Below are positions 28,977-37,911 of a DNA stretch of 64,000 bases, piece by piece. The notes under the pieces were generated by a model. It did no database searches. It was not told the DNA's origin and was given only the letters and a program-made list of their open reading frames with translations. The stretch comes from Ferrimonas marina (GTDB taxonomy: Bacteria > Pseudomonadota > Gammaproteobacteria > Enterobacterales > Shewanellaceae), in the NCBI RefSeq assembly GCF_900129905.1, contig NZ_FQXG01000008.1:236420-300419 (forward strand), written 5' to 3'. Position numbers and translations under genes: made by a program. Within the stretch, counting starts at the first letter, position 1. Each line of letters starts with the position of its first letter.

Positions 28977-29630
28977 ATGATGAGTCGGATTGGCGCGTTG
29001 GTGTTGTGCTTGTGGTTGCAGCTCGGGGTTGCCTGGGCTGGTTACATCGAGGTGGACGGGATGGCGGAGCGTCAGCTGACCCCGGACAGCGTCCGACTGA
29101 CCGCCTCGGTAAGCAAACTGGCGGACACACCCACCATGGCGCTGGAAGAGGTGGGTAAGGTGATGGACCAGGTGCTGACCGTCGCCGAGCAGCACGACCA
29201 CGCCGCTCGCAAGCTGGTGGCGGGCCATGTCACGGTGGCGCCGGAGTACCGTTATGACAACCGCAAGGCGCAGCTGCTGGGCTTCAAGGCCAATCGCCAG
29301 GTGACCATGGTGCTGCCGATTGAGTTGACCGGCGAGTGGCTGCAGCAACTGGCTGAGATGGGGATGACCGAGATCTCCTCCCCCCACTATTTTGCCAGTG
29401 GCCAGGAGGCCTTCCGCGACCGGCTCTACCGGGAAGCCTTGGCGGATGCCCGCGAACAGGCGGAGGTGCTGACCCCGGAAGGGCAGAGCCTGGGGCCGGT
29501 GGAGTTCATTGTGGTCAACGCCGGGCCGAGGCCAATGGCACGGATGGCCAGTGCCGACAGTGCCGGCCCGATCCGCCCGGGTCAGGTCACCGAGCGGGTC
29601 CAGCTGCGGGTACGTTTCCAACTGGATTAG
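28977..29630 (+). CDS. SIMPL (DUF541) domain periplasmic protein
   Basis: ATG 28977 has AAAGG six bases before it; the next codon is also ATG. The 217-aa product has a signal peptide (ALVLCLWLQLGVAWAG, cleavage about residue 20) and then a SIMPL/DUF541 domain, beginning GYIEVDGMAERQLTPDSVRL and ending VTERVQLRVRFQLD. Related proteins (e.g. E. coli YggE) are periplasmic or outer-membrane-associated, with proposed oxidative-stress roles. The divergent SufR-like regulator is compatible with redox control (inference). Confidence 0.85.
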   Translation: MMSRIGALVLCLWLQLGVAWAGYIEVDGMAERQLTPDSVRLTASVSKLADTPTMALEEVGKVMDQVLTVAEQHDHAARKLVAGHVTVAPEYRYDNRKAQLLGFKANRQVTMVLPIELTGEWLQQLAEMGMTEISSPHYFASGQEAFRDRLYREALADAREQAEVLTPEGQSLGPVEFIVVNAGPRPMARMASADSAGPIRPGQVTERVQLRVRFQLD

Positions 29631-29860
29631 GCAGTTACCCGTGTTTTTACGCCCTTTGGCTGCGACCAAAGTCTATAGTCCTGACCTTGGGCCAGGTTAA
29701 CAGCCTGTCATTTAACTTATCTTCATGAAATGTAAAGAAAATATCTCTGGCGCCATCGTGCGCCAGATCCCCTCCTTGGACTAAGGTCGATCTTCCTCAC
29801 ACTCCCTGCCTTGCTAGGTTAGCTGCTGACTATTCCAATAAAAGGAACGGGGAACGAGTT

Positions 29861-30127
29861 ATGGCATTTGAGAGTAATGAACAGGCGCGCGCCTACTGGA
29901 AAGAGAATCTGCGCTTGATGCTGAGCTTGCTGGCGATCTGGTTTGTGGTCTCCTACGGCTGCGGCATCTTGCTGGTGGATGTGCTCAACGTAGTGCAGCT
30001 GGGCGGCTTCAAGCTGGGCTTCTGGTTTGCACAGCAGGGCTCCATCTACGTGTTCGTGGCGTTGATCTTTGTCTACGTGATGAAGATGAATGCACTGGAC
30101 CGCAAGTACAACGTGCACGAGGACTAG
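29861..30127 (+). CDS. DUF4212 small subunit of a sodium:solute symporter
   Basis: The 88-aa inner-membrane protein has two helices (about 19-42 and 59-78). DUF4212 proteins pair with acetate-type SSS symporters and are found directly before them, as here. WKENLRLMLSLLAIWFVVSY and FWFAQQGSIYVFV are the family blocks. The symporter ATG follows 10 bases after the stop. Confidence 0.92.
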   Translation: MAFESNEQARAYWKENLRLMLSLLAIWFVVSYGCGILLVDVLNVVQLGGFKLGFWFAQQGSIYVFVALIFVYVMKMNALDRKYNVHED

Positions 30128-30137
30128 GAGTCGGGCT

Positions 30138-31895
30138 ATGGATCTGCAAGTACTAACTTACATCGTAGTGGGCGCGACCTTCGCCCTCTACATCGGCATC
30201 GCCATCTGGGCGAAGGCCGGCTCCACCAAGGAGTTCTACGTGGCCGGTGGCGGTGTACACCCGGTAGCCAACGGCATGGCAACCGCAGCAGACTGGATGT
30301 CTGCGGCGTCCTTCCTCTCGATGGCCGGCCTCATCGCCTTTATGGGTTATGACGGTGCGGTGTACCTGATGGGCTGGACCGGCGGCTATGTGCTGCTGGC
30401 ACTCTGCCTGGCGCCCTACCTGCGTAAGTTCGGTAAGTTTACCGTGCCGGACTTCATCGGTGACCGTTACTACTCCCAGACCGCCCGTACCGTGGCGGTG
30501 ATCTGCGCCATCTTCGTCTGCTTCACCTACGTGGCAGGCCAGATGCGTGGTGTAGGCGTGGTGTTCTCCCGCTTCCTGGAAGTGGACGTCACCATGGGTG
30601 TGATCATCGGTATGGTGGTGGTGTTCTTCTACGCCGTACTCGGTGGCATGAAAGGGATCACCTACACCCAGGTAGCACAGTACGTGGTGCTGATCACCGC
30701 TTACCTGGTGCCGGCTGTGTTCATCTCCATCATGCTGACCGGCAACTTCTTCCCGCAGATTGGCTTCGGCTCCGATCTGGTGGCGGAACCTGGAACCTCG
30801 GTGCTGGCCAAGCTCGATGGATTGGTAACCGAGCTGGGCTTTAACGAGTACACCGACGGCTCGAAATCCACCGTGGACGTGTTCTTCATCACCGCCGCCC
30901 TGATGGTGGGTACCGCTGGTCTGCCACACGTGATCGTGCGCTTCTTCACCGTACCTAAGGTGGCTGACGCGCGGATCTCTGCCGGTTGGGCCCTGGTGTT
31001 TATCGCCTTGCTGTACACCACAGCTCCCGCCGTGGCTTCCTTCGCTCGTCTCAACATGATCGACACCATCAATGGTCCGGACGGCAACGGTACTCTCTAC
31101 TCTGAGCGTCCCCAGTGGATCCAGAACTGGGAGCAGACCGGTCTGATCGGCTTCTCCGGTACCGACGAGAACGTGACTGCTGCTGGCCCTGCCGGTGAGC
31201 AGATGGCAGAGCAGGGCGTAATGTTCTACTCCGGCGATGAGCGCAACAACATGAAGATCGACCGCGACATCATGGTGCTGGCCAACCCGGAGATCGCCAA
31301 CCTGCCCAACTGGGTGATCGCCCTGGTGGCAGCCGGTGGTATCGCCGCGGCACTGTCGACCTCGGCGGGCTTGCTGCTGGTGATCTCGACCTCGGTCTCC
31401 CATGACCTGCTCAAGCGGAACCTGATGCCAGACATCTCCGACAAACAGGAGCTGACCTACGCGCGAATCGCGGCGGCGGTGGCGATCTGTGTGGCCGGTT
31501 ATCTCGGGATTAATCCACCGGGCTTCGTGGCACAGGTGGTGGCGTTCGCCTTTGGCCTGGCAGCGTCGTCGTTCTTCCCGGCCATCATCATGGGGATCTT
31601 CTCCAAGCGGATGAACAAAGAGGGTGCCATTGCCGGCATGATCGTGGGCATCACCTTCACCGCGGGCTACATCCTGGCGTACAAAGGGGTGTTCTTCGAG
31701 CCGCTGATCCCCAACACGCCGGAGTACTGGCTGTTCGGTATCTCCCCGGAGGGTATCGGTACCCTGGGTATGGTGCTGAACTTCATCGTGGCCTTCGCCG
31801 TGAGCCGGGTGACTTCGGAAACCCCGCAAGAGGTGCAGGACATGGTAGAGAGCATCCGATTCCCGAAAGGGGCGGGCTCCGCGACGCACCACTAA
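30138..31895 (+). CDS. Sodium:solute symporter (acetate-type, ActP/VC_2705 subgroup)
   Basis: This is an inner-membrane SSS-family carrier with about 13 helices, 585 aa from ATG 30138. The frame is also open to 30090, but that region overlaps the DUF4212 gene. ATAADWMSAASFLSMAGL (about 47-64) is typical of ActP-type carriers, as are GKFTVPDFIGDRYYS and the segment LSTSAGLLLVISTSVSHDLL. The usual substrates are acetate or other short monocarboxylates. It is followed by the DUF294 signalling gene, an arrangement common in gammaproteobacteria. Confidence 0.93.
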   Translation: MDLQVLTYIVVGATFALYIGIAIWAKAGSTKEFYVAGGGVHPVANGMATAADWMSAASFLSMAGLIAFMGYDGAVYLMGWTGGYVLLALCLAPYLRKFGKFTVPDFIGDRYYSQTARTVAVICAIFVCFTYVAGQMRGVGVVFSRFLEVDVTMGVIIGMVVVFFYAVLGGMKGITYTQVAQYVVLITAYLVPAVFISIMLTGNFFPQIGFGSDLVAEPGTSVLAKLDGLVTELGFNEYTDGSKSTVDVFFITAALMVGTAGLPHVIVRFFTVPKVADARISAGWALVFIALLYTTAPAVASFARLNMIDTINGPDGNGTLYSERPQWIQNWEQTGLIGFSGTDENVTAAGPAGEQMAEQGVMFYSGDERNNMKIDRDIMVLANPEIANLPNWVIALVAAGGIAAALSTSAGLLLVISTSVSHDLLKRNLMPDISDKQELTYARIAAAVAICVAGYLGINPPGFVAQVVAFAFGLAASSFFPAIIMGIFSKRMNKEGAIAGMIVGITFTAGYILAYKGVFFEPLIPNTPEYWLFGISPEGIGTLGMVLNFIVAFAVSRVTSETPQEVQDMVESIRFPKGAGSATHH

Positions 31896-31901
31896 GCACA
31901 A

Positions 31902-31929
31902 CAAAGCGGCCCCTTGGGGCCGCTTTTGC
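31902..31929 (+). terminator. Terminator of the symporter operon
   Basis: AAAGCGGCCCC and GGGGCCGCTTTT form a perfect stem with a TT loop, directly after the symporter stop. A second GC-only hairpin (ACGCGGGCCC/GGGCCCGCGT, 31938-31959) follows without a T-tract. It may stop transcription arriving from the opposite gene. Confidence 0.88.
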
Positions 31930-32017
31930 TCAGTTTAACGCGGGCCCCTGGGCCCGCGTTGTTATGAGAAGTGCCGGCGATTCGGCTTGGGATCCAAGCC
32001 GCCGGTATCCGGGGAGG

Positions 32018-32245
32018 TTAACCGTTGAGCGTCAGGTTGACGATGCGTACCAGGATGCCAACAAACAGCAGCGCGACACCGCTGCGGAAGAAGCGGAACT
32101 CACTCATGTTGAGGTCTTTCAGTTGGCCCACCCACACCTGCCAGAGCGCGTGCCAGTTACCGGTGCGGCGCAGGTAGCGAACCAAAGCCAACAGGACCAT
32201 GGCCAGACCCAGGCCCAGCAAGAGCGATTGAACTAGTGATAACAT
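32018..32245 (-). CDS. Small hypothetical membrane protein, 75 aa
   Basis: ATG 32245 has GGAG seven bases upstream; the frame itself runs to 32383. Two hydrophobic helices (about 4-22 and 53-70) flank a basic, Trp-rich loop (LRRTGNWHALWQVWVGQL). The function is not known to me. It lies alone between the symporter terminator and the DUF294 gene, on the opposite strand. Confidence 0.7.
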   Translation of the reverse strand: MLSLVQSLLLGLGLAMVLLALVRYLRRTGNWHALWQVWVGQLKDLNMSEFRFFRSGVALLFVGILVRIVNLTLNG

Positions 32246-32478
32246 TCTCTTCTCCATGAGTTTTTTACCCATGGTATCAGGGGTTAGGCTAAGAAAGACC
32301 TCTGATCTGCGGATTTGTTCGAGCCGGGATTGCGGGCTGGCTCTGCAGAACCAGTGACAGGGAACCGGGTGAGGAGTAAGCAACGCCCGATGTTGGGTAA
32401 GCGTGTTGCCACAGCGCGCTTACCCAACGTCATCAGCGTAGGGCCATGGCTAGGGTTAGGGCCCCTAAAGAGGTGAAC

Positions 32479-34326
32479 ATGAACTCGTCAGAATTGGCGC
32501 CCATAAGCGAGTTTCTCGCTGAGCTGGTGCCCTTTGATCAACTGGATGAGGCGCAGCTGGAGCTGGCCACCCGCGGCATCGAGATCGGCTATTTCGCCAA
32601 GAGTCAGCGCGAGGTGCCGGTGGATTACCAGCAGCCCAACCTCTACATCGTGCGCAGTGGTGCCTTCGAGGTGCGCTCCGACCAGGGGGATCTGCTCGAC
32701 CGACTGGGAGAAGGAGACTACTTCGGCTTTCCCTCGTTGCTGACCGGCGAGCAGGTCAGCAACAAGGTGGCGATCCTCGAAGACGGCCTGGTTTATATCC
32801 TGTCGGAATCCAGCTTCCAGGCCCTGCGCCGTCAAAGTCGCGAGTTCGACCGCTTCTTCAACCGCAAGTACGCCGAGCGGCTGCGCCACAGCGCCCGCTA
32901 CCTGGCGCGGGATCATCAAAGCACCGCCCGGGTGAAAACGGTGATGGCCACCCCGGTGCAGAGCATCGAGCCGGACGCCACGGTGCAGCAGGCGGCGCAG
33001 CAGATGCGCGAGCAGCGGGTGTCCTGCCTGTTGGTGTGCCAACAGGAGAAGCTGGTGGGGATCCTGACCGATCGGGACCTGCGCAACCGGGTGCTGGCGG
33101 AGGGGCTGGATGGCCAGGTCACCATCGGCAGCATGATGACCCAGCCACCGCTGTCTGTTACCAGCACCACCCTGGTATTCGAGGCGATGATGGTGATGAG
33201 CCGGCACAATATCCACCATCTGCCGGTGGTGAGCGAAGGGCGCCCGGTGGGGGTGGTGACCAGCACCGATCTTATCCGTATGCAGCGCAGCGACCCGCTG
33301 CACCTGATCGGCGAGCTGGAGCGGCAGACCGATCGGGAGGAGCTGATTAAATTAGCCAGCCGTTTCCCCGAGCTGCTGCAGAGCCTGATCCAGGCCGATG
33401 CCCGCGCCGAGGAGATTGGCCGGGTCCTGACCCAGCTTACCGACACCCTGACCCGCCGCCTGCTGGCGATGGCCCAGGCCCAGTTGGGACCGGCCCCCAT
33501 GCCCTGGTGCTGGCTGGCGTTTGGCTCCCAGGCACGTATGGACCAGGCGGGCAAATCGGATCAGGATAATGGCCTGTTGCTGGCCAAGGTGCCCACCGAG
33601 GAGCAGCGCCAGTATTTCCTCGATATGGCCAAGCTGGTCTGCGATGGCCTCAACGACGCCGGTTATATCCATTGCCCCGGCGGCATCATGGCGATGAACC
33701 CCAAGTGGTGCCTGGGCTTTGACGAGTGGCGTGACCGCTTCGAGCGCTGGACTCGGCAGCCCGAGCCTAAGGCGGTGATGCACGCCACCATCTTCTTCGA
33801 CATGCGCCCGGTGGCGGGTAACCTGAACCTGGGCACCCAACTGCAGCAGCAGGTGTTGCGCCAGTGCCAAGACAACCAGATCTTCCTGGCGATGCTGGCG
33901 GCGGATGCCCGCCACAACAGTCCGCCACTGGGCTTCTTCCGCCAACTGGTGGTGGAGCGCAATGGCGAGCATCGCAAGGTGCTGGATCTTAAGCACAAGG
34001 GCCTGGCCATCATCAACGACATTGGCCGTATCTATGCGCTGGCCTGTGGCAGCAGTGCGGTCAGCACACCGAAACGGATCCAGGCGGCACTTAAGGCTGG
34101 CCTGCTCAGCCGCAAGGATGCCCTCAACCTAGCGGATGCGCTGGAGTTCATCGCCCACCTGAGGCTGCAAAACCAGGGGCGGCAGTATGAGCAGGGCAGC
34201 GAGGTCTCCAACTGGCTGGCCACGGGTCAACTGTCCGGCCTGGTGCGTCACCAGCTAAAGCAAGCCTTCACCATGGTGGCACGCTCCCAGGATGGCGTGG
34301 CGATGAAGTACGGGCGCAGCCTATGA
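32479..34326 (+). CDS. cNMP-binding/CBS/DUF294 putative nucleotidyltransferase
   Basis: From ATG 32479 the protein has 615 aa. The order is a cyclic-nucleotide-binding domain (about 20-140), two CBS domains (about 155-275, VMATPVQSIEPDATV and MMTQPPLSVTSTT), a DUF294 nucleotidyltransferase-like domain (about 335-470, FGSQARMDQAGKSDQDNGLL) and a C-terminal DUF294_C helical domain. It resembles GlnD-like signalling enzymes. The gene follows the acetate-type symporter and overlaps the exonuclease gene by four bases, a linkage conserved in many Vibrio/Shewanella-type genomes. A role in controlling the symporter is inferred. Confidence 0.9.
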   Translation: MNSSELAPISEFLAELVPFDQLDEAQLELATRGIEIGYFAKSQREVPVDYQQPNLYIVRSGAFEVRSDQGDLLDRLGEGDYFGFPSLLTGEQVSNKVAILEDGLVYILSESSFQALRRQSREFDRFFNRKYAERLRHSARYLARDHQSTARVKTVMATPVQSIEPDATVQQAAQQMREQRVSCLLVCQQEKLVGILTDRDLRNRVLAEGLDGQVTIGSMMTQPPLSVTSTTLVFEAMMVMSRHNIHHLPVVSEGRPVGVVTSTDLIRMQRSDPLHLIGELERQTDREELIKLASRFPELLQSLIQADARAEEIGRVLTQLTDTLTRRLLAMAQAQLGPAPMPWCWLAFGSQARMDQAGKSDQDNGLLLAKVPTEEQRQYFLDMAKLVCDGLNDAGYIHCPGGIMAMNPKWCLGFDEWRDRFERWTRQPEPKAVMHATIFFDMRPVAGNLNLGTQLQQQVLRQCQDNQIFLAMLAADARHNSPPLGFFRQLVVERNGEHRKVLDLKHKGLAIINDIGRIYALACGSSAVSTPKRIQAALKAGLLSRKDALNLADALEFIAHLRLQNQGRQYEQGSEVSNWLATGQLSGLVRHQLKQAFTMVARSQDGVAMKYGRSL

Positions 34327-34994
34327 TCCGCCGAGCACGCTACCTGTGGGCCCGCCAGCGCAATAACCAGGAGCAATTGAGCACCTTTTACCAGGGCGGC
34401 TTTGTGGCCAGTGGCGTCAGGGCGGATCACGCCCCGCTGCTGGCGCTGGATCTGGAGCTGACCGGCTTGTCGGCCGCGCAGGATAAGATCCTCTCCATCG
34501 CCTGTGTGCCCATCGATGAGGGGCTGATCCGGCTCGACCAGGCCTGGCATCAACTGGTGCGGATCGACGGCGATGTGGGTGACAGCTGCACCGTGCATGG
34601 CATCCGTGACATCGATATGGCTCAGGGGCTGCCGCTGCAGCAAGCACTGGAGGCCCTGCTGCCAAGGCTCAGTGGCCGGGTGCTGGTGTGCCATAACGCG
34701 ACACTGGACCTGGCGTTCCTGCATAAAGGGCTGCAGCAGTGCTTTGGTGAAACCCTGCCACTGGAGGCGGTGGATACCTTGCTGCTGGAACAGAAACGCC
34801 TGGCCGGCCGTGGTGAGACGCCGAAATCCGACAGCCTCAGGCTGGGCAACTGTCGCGAGCGCTACAACCTGCCCAATTACCCCGGTCATAACGCTCTGAT
34901 AGATGCGCTGGCCTGTGGCGAGCTGCTGTTGGCTCAACTGGCGGCTATCGGGGGACGTAAAGGGGTGAGCCTGGGCAGCGTGCTGTCGGCATAG
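34323..34994 (+). CDS. 3'-5' exonuclease, DNA polymerase III epsilon-like (DEDDh)
   Basis: The 223-aa soluble protein has an RNase T/DnaQ-type exonuclease fold. Motif I is ALDLELTGL (about residues 40-48; Asp-x-Glu kept, with Leu where DnaQ has Thr), motif II NATLDLAFL, and motif III HNALIDALAC with the DEDDh histidine. It overlaps the DUF294 gene by ATGA, so the two are translationally coupled. Typical activity is 3'-end trimming of DNA or RNA; the substrate here is unknown. Confidence 0.88.
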   Translation: MIRRARYLWARQRNNQEQLSTFYQGGFVASGVRADHAPLLALDLELTGLSAAQDKILSIACVPIDEGLIRLDQAWHQLVRIDGDVGDSCTVHGIRDIDMAQGLPLQQALEALLPRLSGRVLVCHNATLDLAFLHKGLQQCFGETLPLEAVDTLLLEQKRLAGRGETPKSDSLRLGNCRERYNLPNYPGHNALIDALACGELLLAQLAAIGGRKGVSLGSVLSA

Positions 34995-35071
34995 GCCGGA
35001 AGCTTGACGGGGATCACCCTCAACAACAATGCCATAGTCTATGTTGAGATCGAGAGCCAGCAGGAGGTCAC

Positions 35072-35335
35072 ATGGAACATGTCATCAACGCACATGAAGT
35101 ACTGCGCGCCTTTGACCGCATCAGCCGGGACGGCAAACAGCAGGGCGGCGAATTCCATCTGGACGGGGTAGTCGCTACCGCCGGCCACGACGGCTACGAC
35201 ATCACCCTGAGTAACGGCACCGTTAGCCTTACCTTGATGTTTCATCATAAATACCAGCTCGATAGCCCTGGCGATGAGGAGCTTCAGCATTTTCTCCATC
35301 ACCTGACTGAGCTGGCTGATAAGGAAAAGGGTTAA
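35072..35335 (+). CDS. DUF3081 family protein
   Basis: The 87-aa soluble protein has a perfect AGGAGG seven bases before the ATG. The DUF3081 pattern is visible: VLRAFDRI, then FHLDGVVATAGHDGYDITLSNGTV-type strands, a MFHHKYQLD strand and a C-terminal helix. The function is unknown, and the family is mostly gammaproteobacterial. It is monocistronic. Confidence 0.8.
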   Translation: MEHVINAHEVLRAFDRISRDGKQQGGEFHLDGVVATAGHDGYDITLSNGTVSLTLMFHHKYQLDSPGDEELQHFLHHLTELADKEKG

Positions 35336-35482
35336 TCCCCGACAGAGACGAGCTGACGTGATAATGGAGTGACGTTTGGGCCACTCGAGGCTTTATCGGT
35401 CCTGAACCAGCGCGACACTCTGTAACCTTTTTGCCTGAACCTTCTTTCTAAAGCTGTGTAAGCTGGGAGGAAAGGAGGGGGT

Positions 35483-36034
35483 ATGGCATTACCGGTTTGG
35501 TTGTTATTGGCTGGCGCGGCCGCCGCGGTGGAGTACCGGGCACAGCGCAATAAGATCCAGGCTCGGCGTTACTTCGACCCCGGCGAGCCGGGTATGGCGC
35601 TGAGCCCCAGTCAGTGGCTGCCTGGGGCCCGCAAGGTGGAGCCTACCCCGGGTAGTGTGGTGGTGTGCCATGTGTTCGGCGTGGTGGAGCATAGCGGCAT
35701 CTGGCTGGGTGACGACACCATTGCCGAGCTGCATGGCAGTGGCCTCATTCGCGGTATCTCCCCTAAACGCTTCCTGCATAAGCGCTCCGGCGCGCGGATC
35801 TATGTCTGCTGTGACCGTCATCATCGGCCCTTAGGCAGCGAGTTAGCGGCTCAACGTGCCGCCGAGCAGCTGTTCACCGCCCGTGATTATCACCTGCGCA
35901 ATAACAACTGCCATCGCTTCGTCTGGTCCTGCCTCAGTGGCAGCGAGCAGCGTATCTCCAGCTTCCATTCTCTTAATCGCCGGCTGGCGGATCACTATCA
36001 GCAAGCCCTCTACTGGGATCCCTGCCTCTGGTAG
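35483..36034 (+). CDS. LRAT-like NlpC/P60-superfamily protein
   Basis: Length is 183 aa. After a short hydrophobic N-terminus (PVWLLLAGAAAAVEY), which could be a membrane anchor, comes an LRAT-type fold. PGSVVVCHVFGVVEHSGIWL carries the catalytic-type His (about 70), and NNNCHRFVWSCLSG carries the Cys (about 143). LRAT relatives are thiol acyltransferases or phospholipases. The bacterial substrate is unknown. The ATG follows AAAGGAGGGGGT. It is monocistronic and facing a secreted-protein gene. Confidence 0.75.
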   Translation: MALPVWLLLAGAAAAVEYRAQRNKIQARRYFDPGEPGMALSPSQWLPGARKVEPTPGSVVVCHVFGVVEHSGIWLGDDTIAELHGSGLIRGISPKRFLHKRSGARIYVCCDRHHRPLGSELAAQRAAEQLFTARDYHLRNNNCHRFVWSCLSGSEQRISSFHSLNRRLADHYQQALYWDPCLW

Positions 36035-36099
36035 CGTTTGTATGGCCGGACGGACCGGAAGAGTAGACTGACGTTATCGTCCTCATCACCGTGAAGAAG

Positions 36100-36762
36100 C
36101 TATCTGCCCTCGATGAAGGCAAGTGGCACCCGGTATTCCTCCTCACCCTCGACGATAACCACCCAGCTATCGCCTTGCTGTTTGGCCTCCACCGCTCGGT
36201 TGGTGGCGTTGATGTAATCGCGCATAAAGTTGAGGGTAAACACCTCGCCTTTGGGACTTTGTACCACCACGCTGGCCTGCTTGTCCTCCATGCGCAGCAC
36301 GGCGGCGGGGCACTGCCCATATGTCTGCTGTGCCTCTCTACGGCAGGCCAGTTGCGTGGTGGCATCGTACTCCTTGTTCGAGAACGGCGAGGCTGCGCTG
36401 GCTTCTTTGCTGGCCTTGGTTGGTACAGTCTCGGCCTGCCAGTAGACCAACAGGCGCTCTGCGGGAAAGCGAAAGATCAGACCCTGATCGCCCAGTCCAC
36501 TTTGCCGGTACACCGGGCTGCCGTTCTGGTCGACGAAGTTGCCCGGGCTATCGCCAGTGGGGGTCAGCTGGTGTTCAACGCCGTCGCTGCGGGCGATGGT
36601 GATGTAGCCCTGGCGCTGACTGAAGGTACAATCCAGGGTCACTGGCGCCTGCTCAGCATCGTCGGGTTGGAGCTCGCAGCGCGCGTTAGTGCTGTCTGCC
36701 TGAGCCGGGACGAACAAAGTGGAACAGAGGACATAAGCCAATAACCGGAGTTGGGATCTCAT
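36100..36762 (-). CDS. Periplasmic hypothetical protein, 220 aa
   Basis: A signal peptide is clear (LLAYVLCSTLFVPAQAD, cleavage about 22-23). The mature part is mostly beta-strand, with four cysteines that could form disulfides (CELQP..., LDCTF, ACRRE, GQCPA). The C-terminus contains SWVVIVEGEEEYRVPLAFIEGR-like strands. I do not recognise the family. It is monocistronic between an LRAT-like and an AraC-type gene. Confidence 0.75.
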   Translation of the reverse strand: MRSQLRLLAYVLCSTLFVPAQADSTNARCELQPDDAEQAPVTLDCTFSQRQGYITIARSDGVEHQLTPTGDSPGNFVDQNGSPVYRQSGLGDQGLIFRFPAERLLVYWQAETVPTKASKEASAASPFSNKEYDATTQLACRREAQQTYGQCPAAVLRMEDKQASVVVQSPKGEVFTLNFMRDYINATNRAVEAKQQGDSWVVIVEGEEEYRVPLAFIEGR

Positions 36763-36835
36763 CTCAGTGAATGCCTTTTGGCGTCAACAAATGGAATGTC
36801 GATTGCCCTAGCCTAGTGCTTTTGCTGCAGCTAAG

Positions 36836-37759
36836 TCATGTGGGCTGGCGACTGAAGCGGCGACGAAAGGCGCTGGGGGTCAGGCCCATCAGTTTGATAA
36901 ACACCTTGCGGCAGGCGCTGGCGTCGCCGTAGCCCACCTGGCTGGCAATGGTCTCAAAGGGCAGGGGGGTGGTTTCCAGCAGATCGCAGGCTCTCTGGAC
37001 TCGGAGCCGTTGCAGGTACTGATTGGGGTTGTGACCAGTAGCCTTGAGAAAGCGGCGCTGCAGGGTACGCTCGGTCATGGCCGCTTTATCAGCCAAAGAT
37101 TGTAAAGAGAACGGCTCTGCATGGTGCAGATTCAGCCACTGCTGCAGCTGCACGATGGCGGTGTCGCCGTGGTGCAGGTCCGGGTTGAACTGACGGTAGT
37201 AGCGCTGCTGTCGCGGCGCGGTGTCCACCACCAGCATCTTGCCAACCTGACGCATCACCGAGGGCGAGGCGTAGCGGGCGATCAGCTCCAGTGCCAGATC
37301 AAGCCAGGACATCATGCCCCCGGTACTCATCAGATCACCGTGGTCCACCAGGATAGCGTTGATGTCCAAAGGCTGATTGGGAAACTGCTGGGCAAAACGC
37401 TCTGCCAGGCCCCAGTGGGTAGTGAGGGTGCGCCCCTGTACCAGGTTGGTACCGGCGAGGATAAAGGCCCCGGCGCAGGCAGAGGCCAGTACGGTGCCCT
37501 GCTGGTGTAAGTTCTGCAGCCACTGCAAGACCTCCTGACTGGGATTGAGGTAGAACTCGCTGTCGATGGCCGGTGGCAACAGCAGCACCTGGAAGCCGCT
37601 GGGCGCAGTGGCTTCGGTGAGGACACGGGGCGCAAAGCGGGTTTCCAGTCCCTGCTCCTGGCAGGCCAGGTTGGCGAACTGGAATGCCTCCTCCAGTCCA
37701 TACACCGCGGACTTAGCGGCGTTGGGGTAGCTGTAGATCCCAAGGGTTATCTGGCTCAT
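36836..37759 (-). CDS. GlxA-type AraC-family regulator (DJ-1/PfpI + HTH)
   Basis: Length is 307 aa. The N-terminal DJ-1/PfpI-like domain (about 5-170) has the nucleophile-elbow-like SACAGAF with Cys. A C-terminal AraC pair of helix-turn-helices (about 210-300) includes SLADKAAMTERTLQRRF and ETIASQVGYGDASACRKVF. Many GlxA proteins regulate an adjacent divergent gene. Here the isochorismatase-like gene starts 152 bases away on the other strand, a likely target (inference). Confidence 0.92.
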   Translation of the reverse strand: MSQITLGIYSYPNAAKSAVYGLEEAFQFANLACQEQGLETRFAPRVLTEATAPSGFQVLLLPPAIDSEFYLNPSQEVLQWLQNLHQQGTVLASACAGAFILAGTNLVQGRTLTTHWGLAERFAQQFPNQPLDINAILVDHGDLMSTGGMMSWLDLALELIARYASPSVMRQVGKMLVVDTAPRQQRYYRQFNPDLHHGDTAIVQLQQWLNLHHAEPFSLQSLADKAAMTERTLQRRFLKATGHNPNQYLQRLRVQRACDLLETTPLPFETIASQVGYGDASACRKVFIKLMGLTPSAFRRRFSRQPT

Positions 37760-37911
37760 CGCTGTTTGTCGTTTTTGGCATCTTTTGTGTCATTTTAGCC
37801 ATCGGTGCTGCGGAGACAACCACGTCATACTGGCTCTCAAACCACAGCGGATACCTTTCGACTTTACCTGTCGACCGCTGTCGAGCCACTTCCCCCTATT
37901 GGAGCACGAGC

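Noticed and set aside
28899..29669. N-terminal extension of the SufR-like frame
   Set aside because: It is antisense to the SIMPL gene and lacks family resemblance. The inner ATG at 28898 fits the HTH start.
30153..31904. 583-codon frame opposite the symporter
   Set aside because: Antisense shadow of a well-supported membrane protein; His/Gly/Val-rich with no domain pattern.
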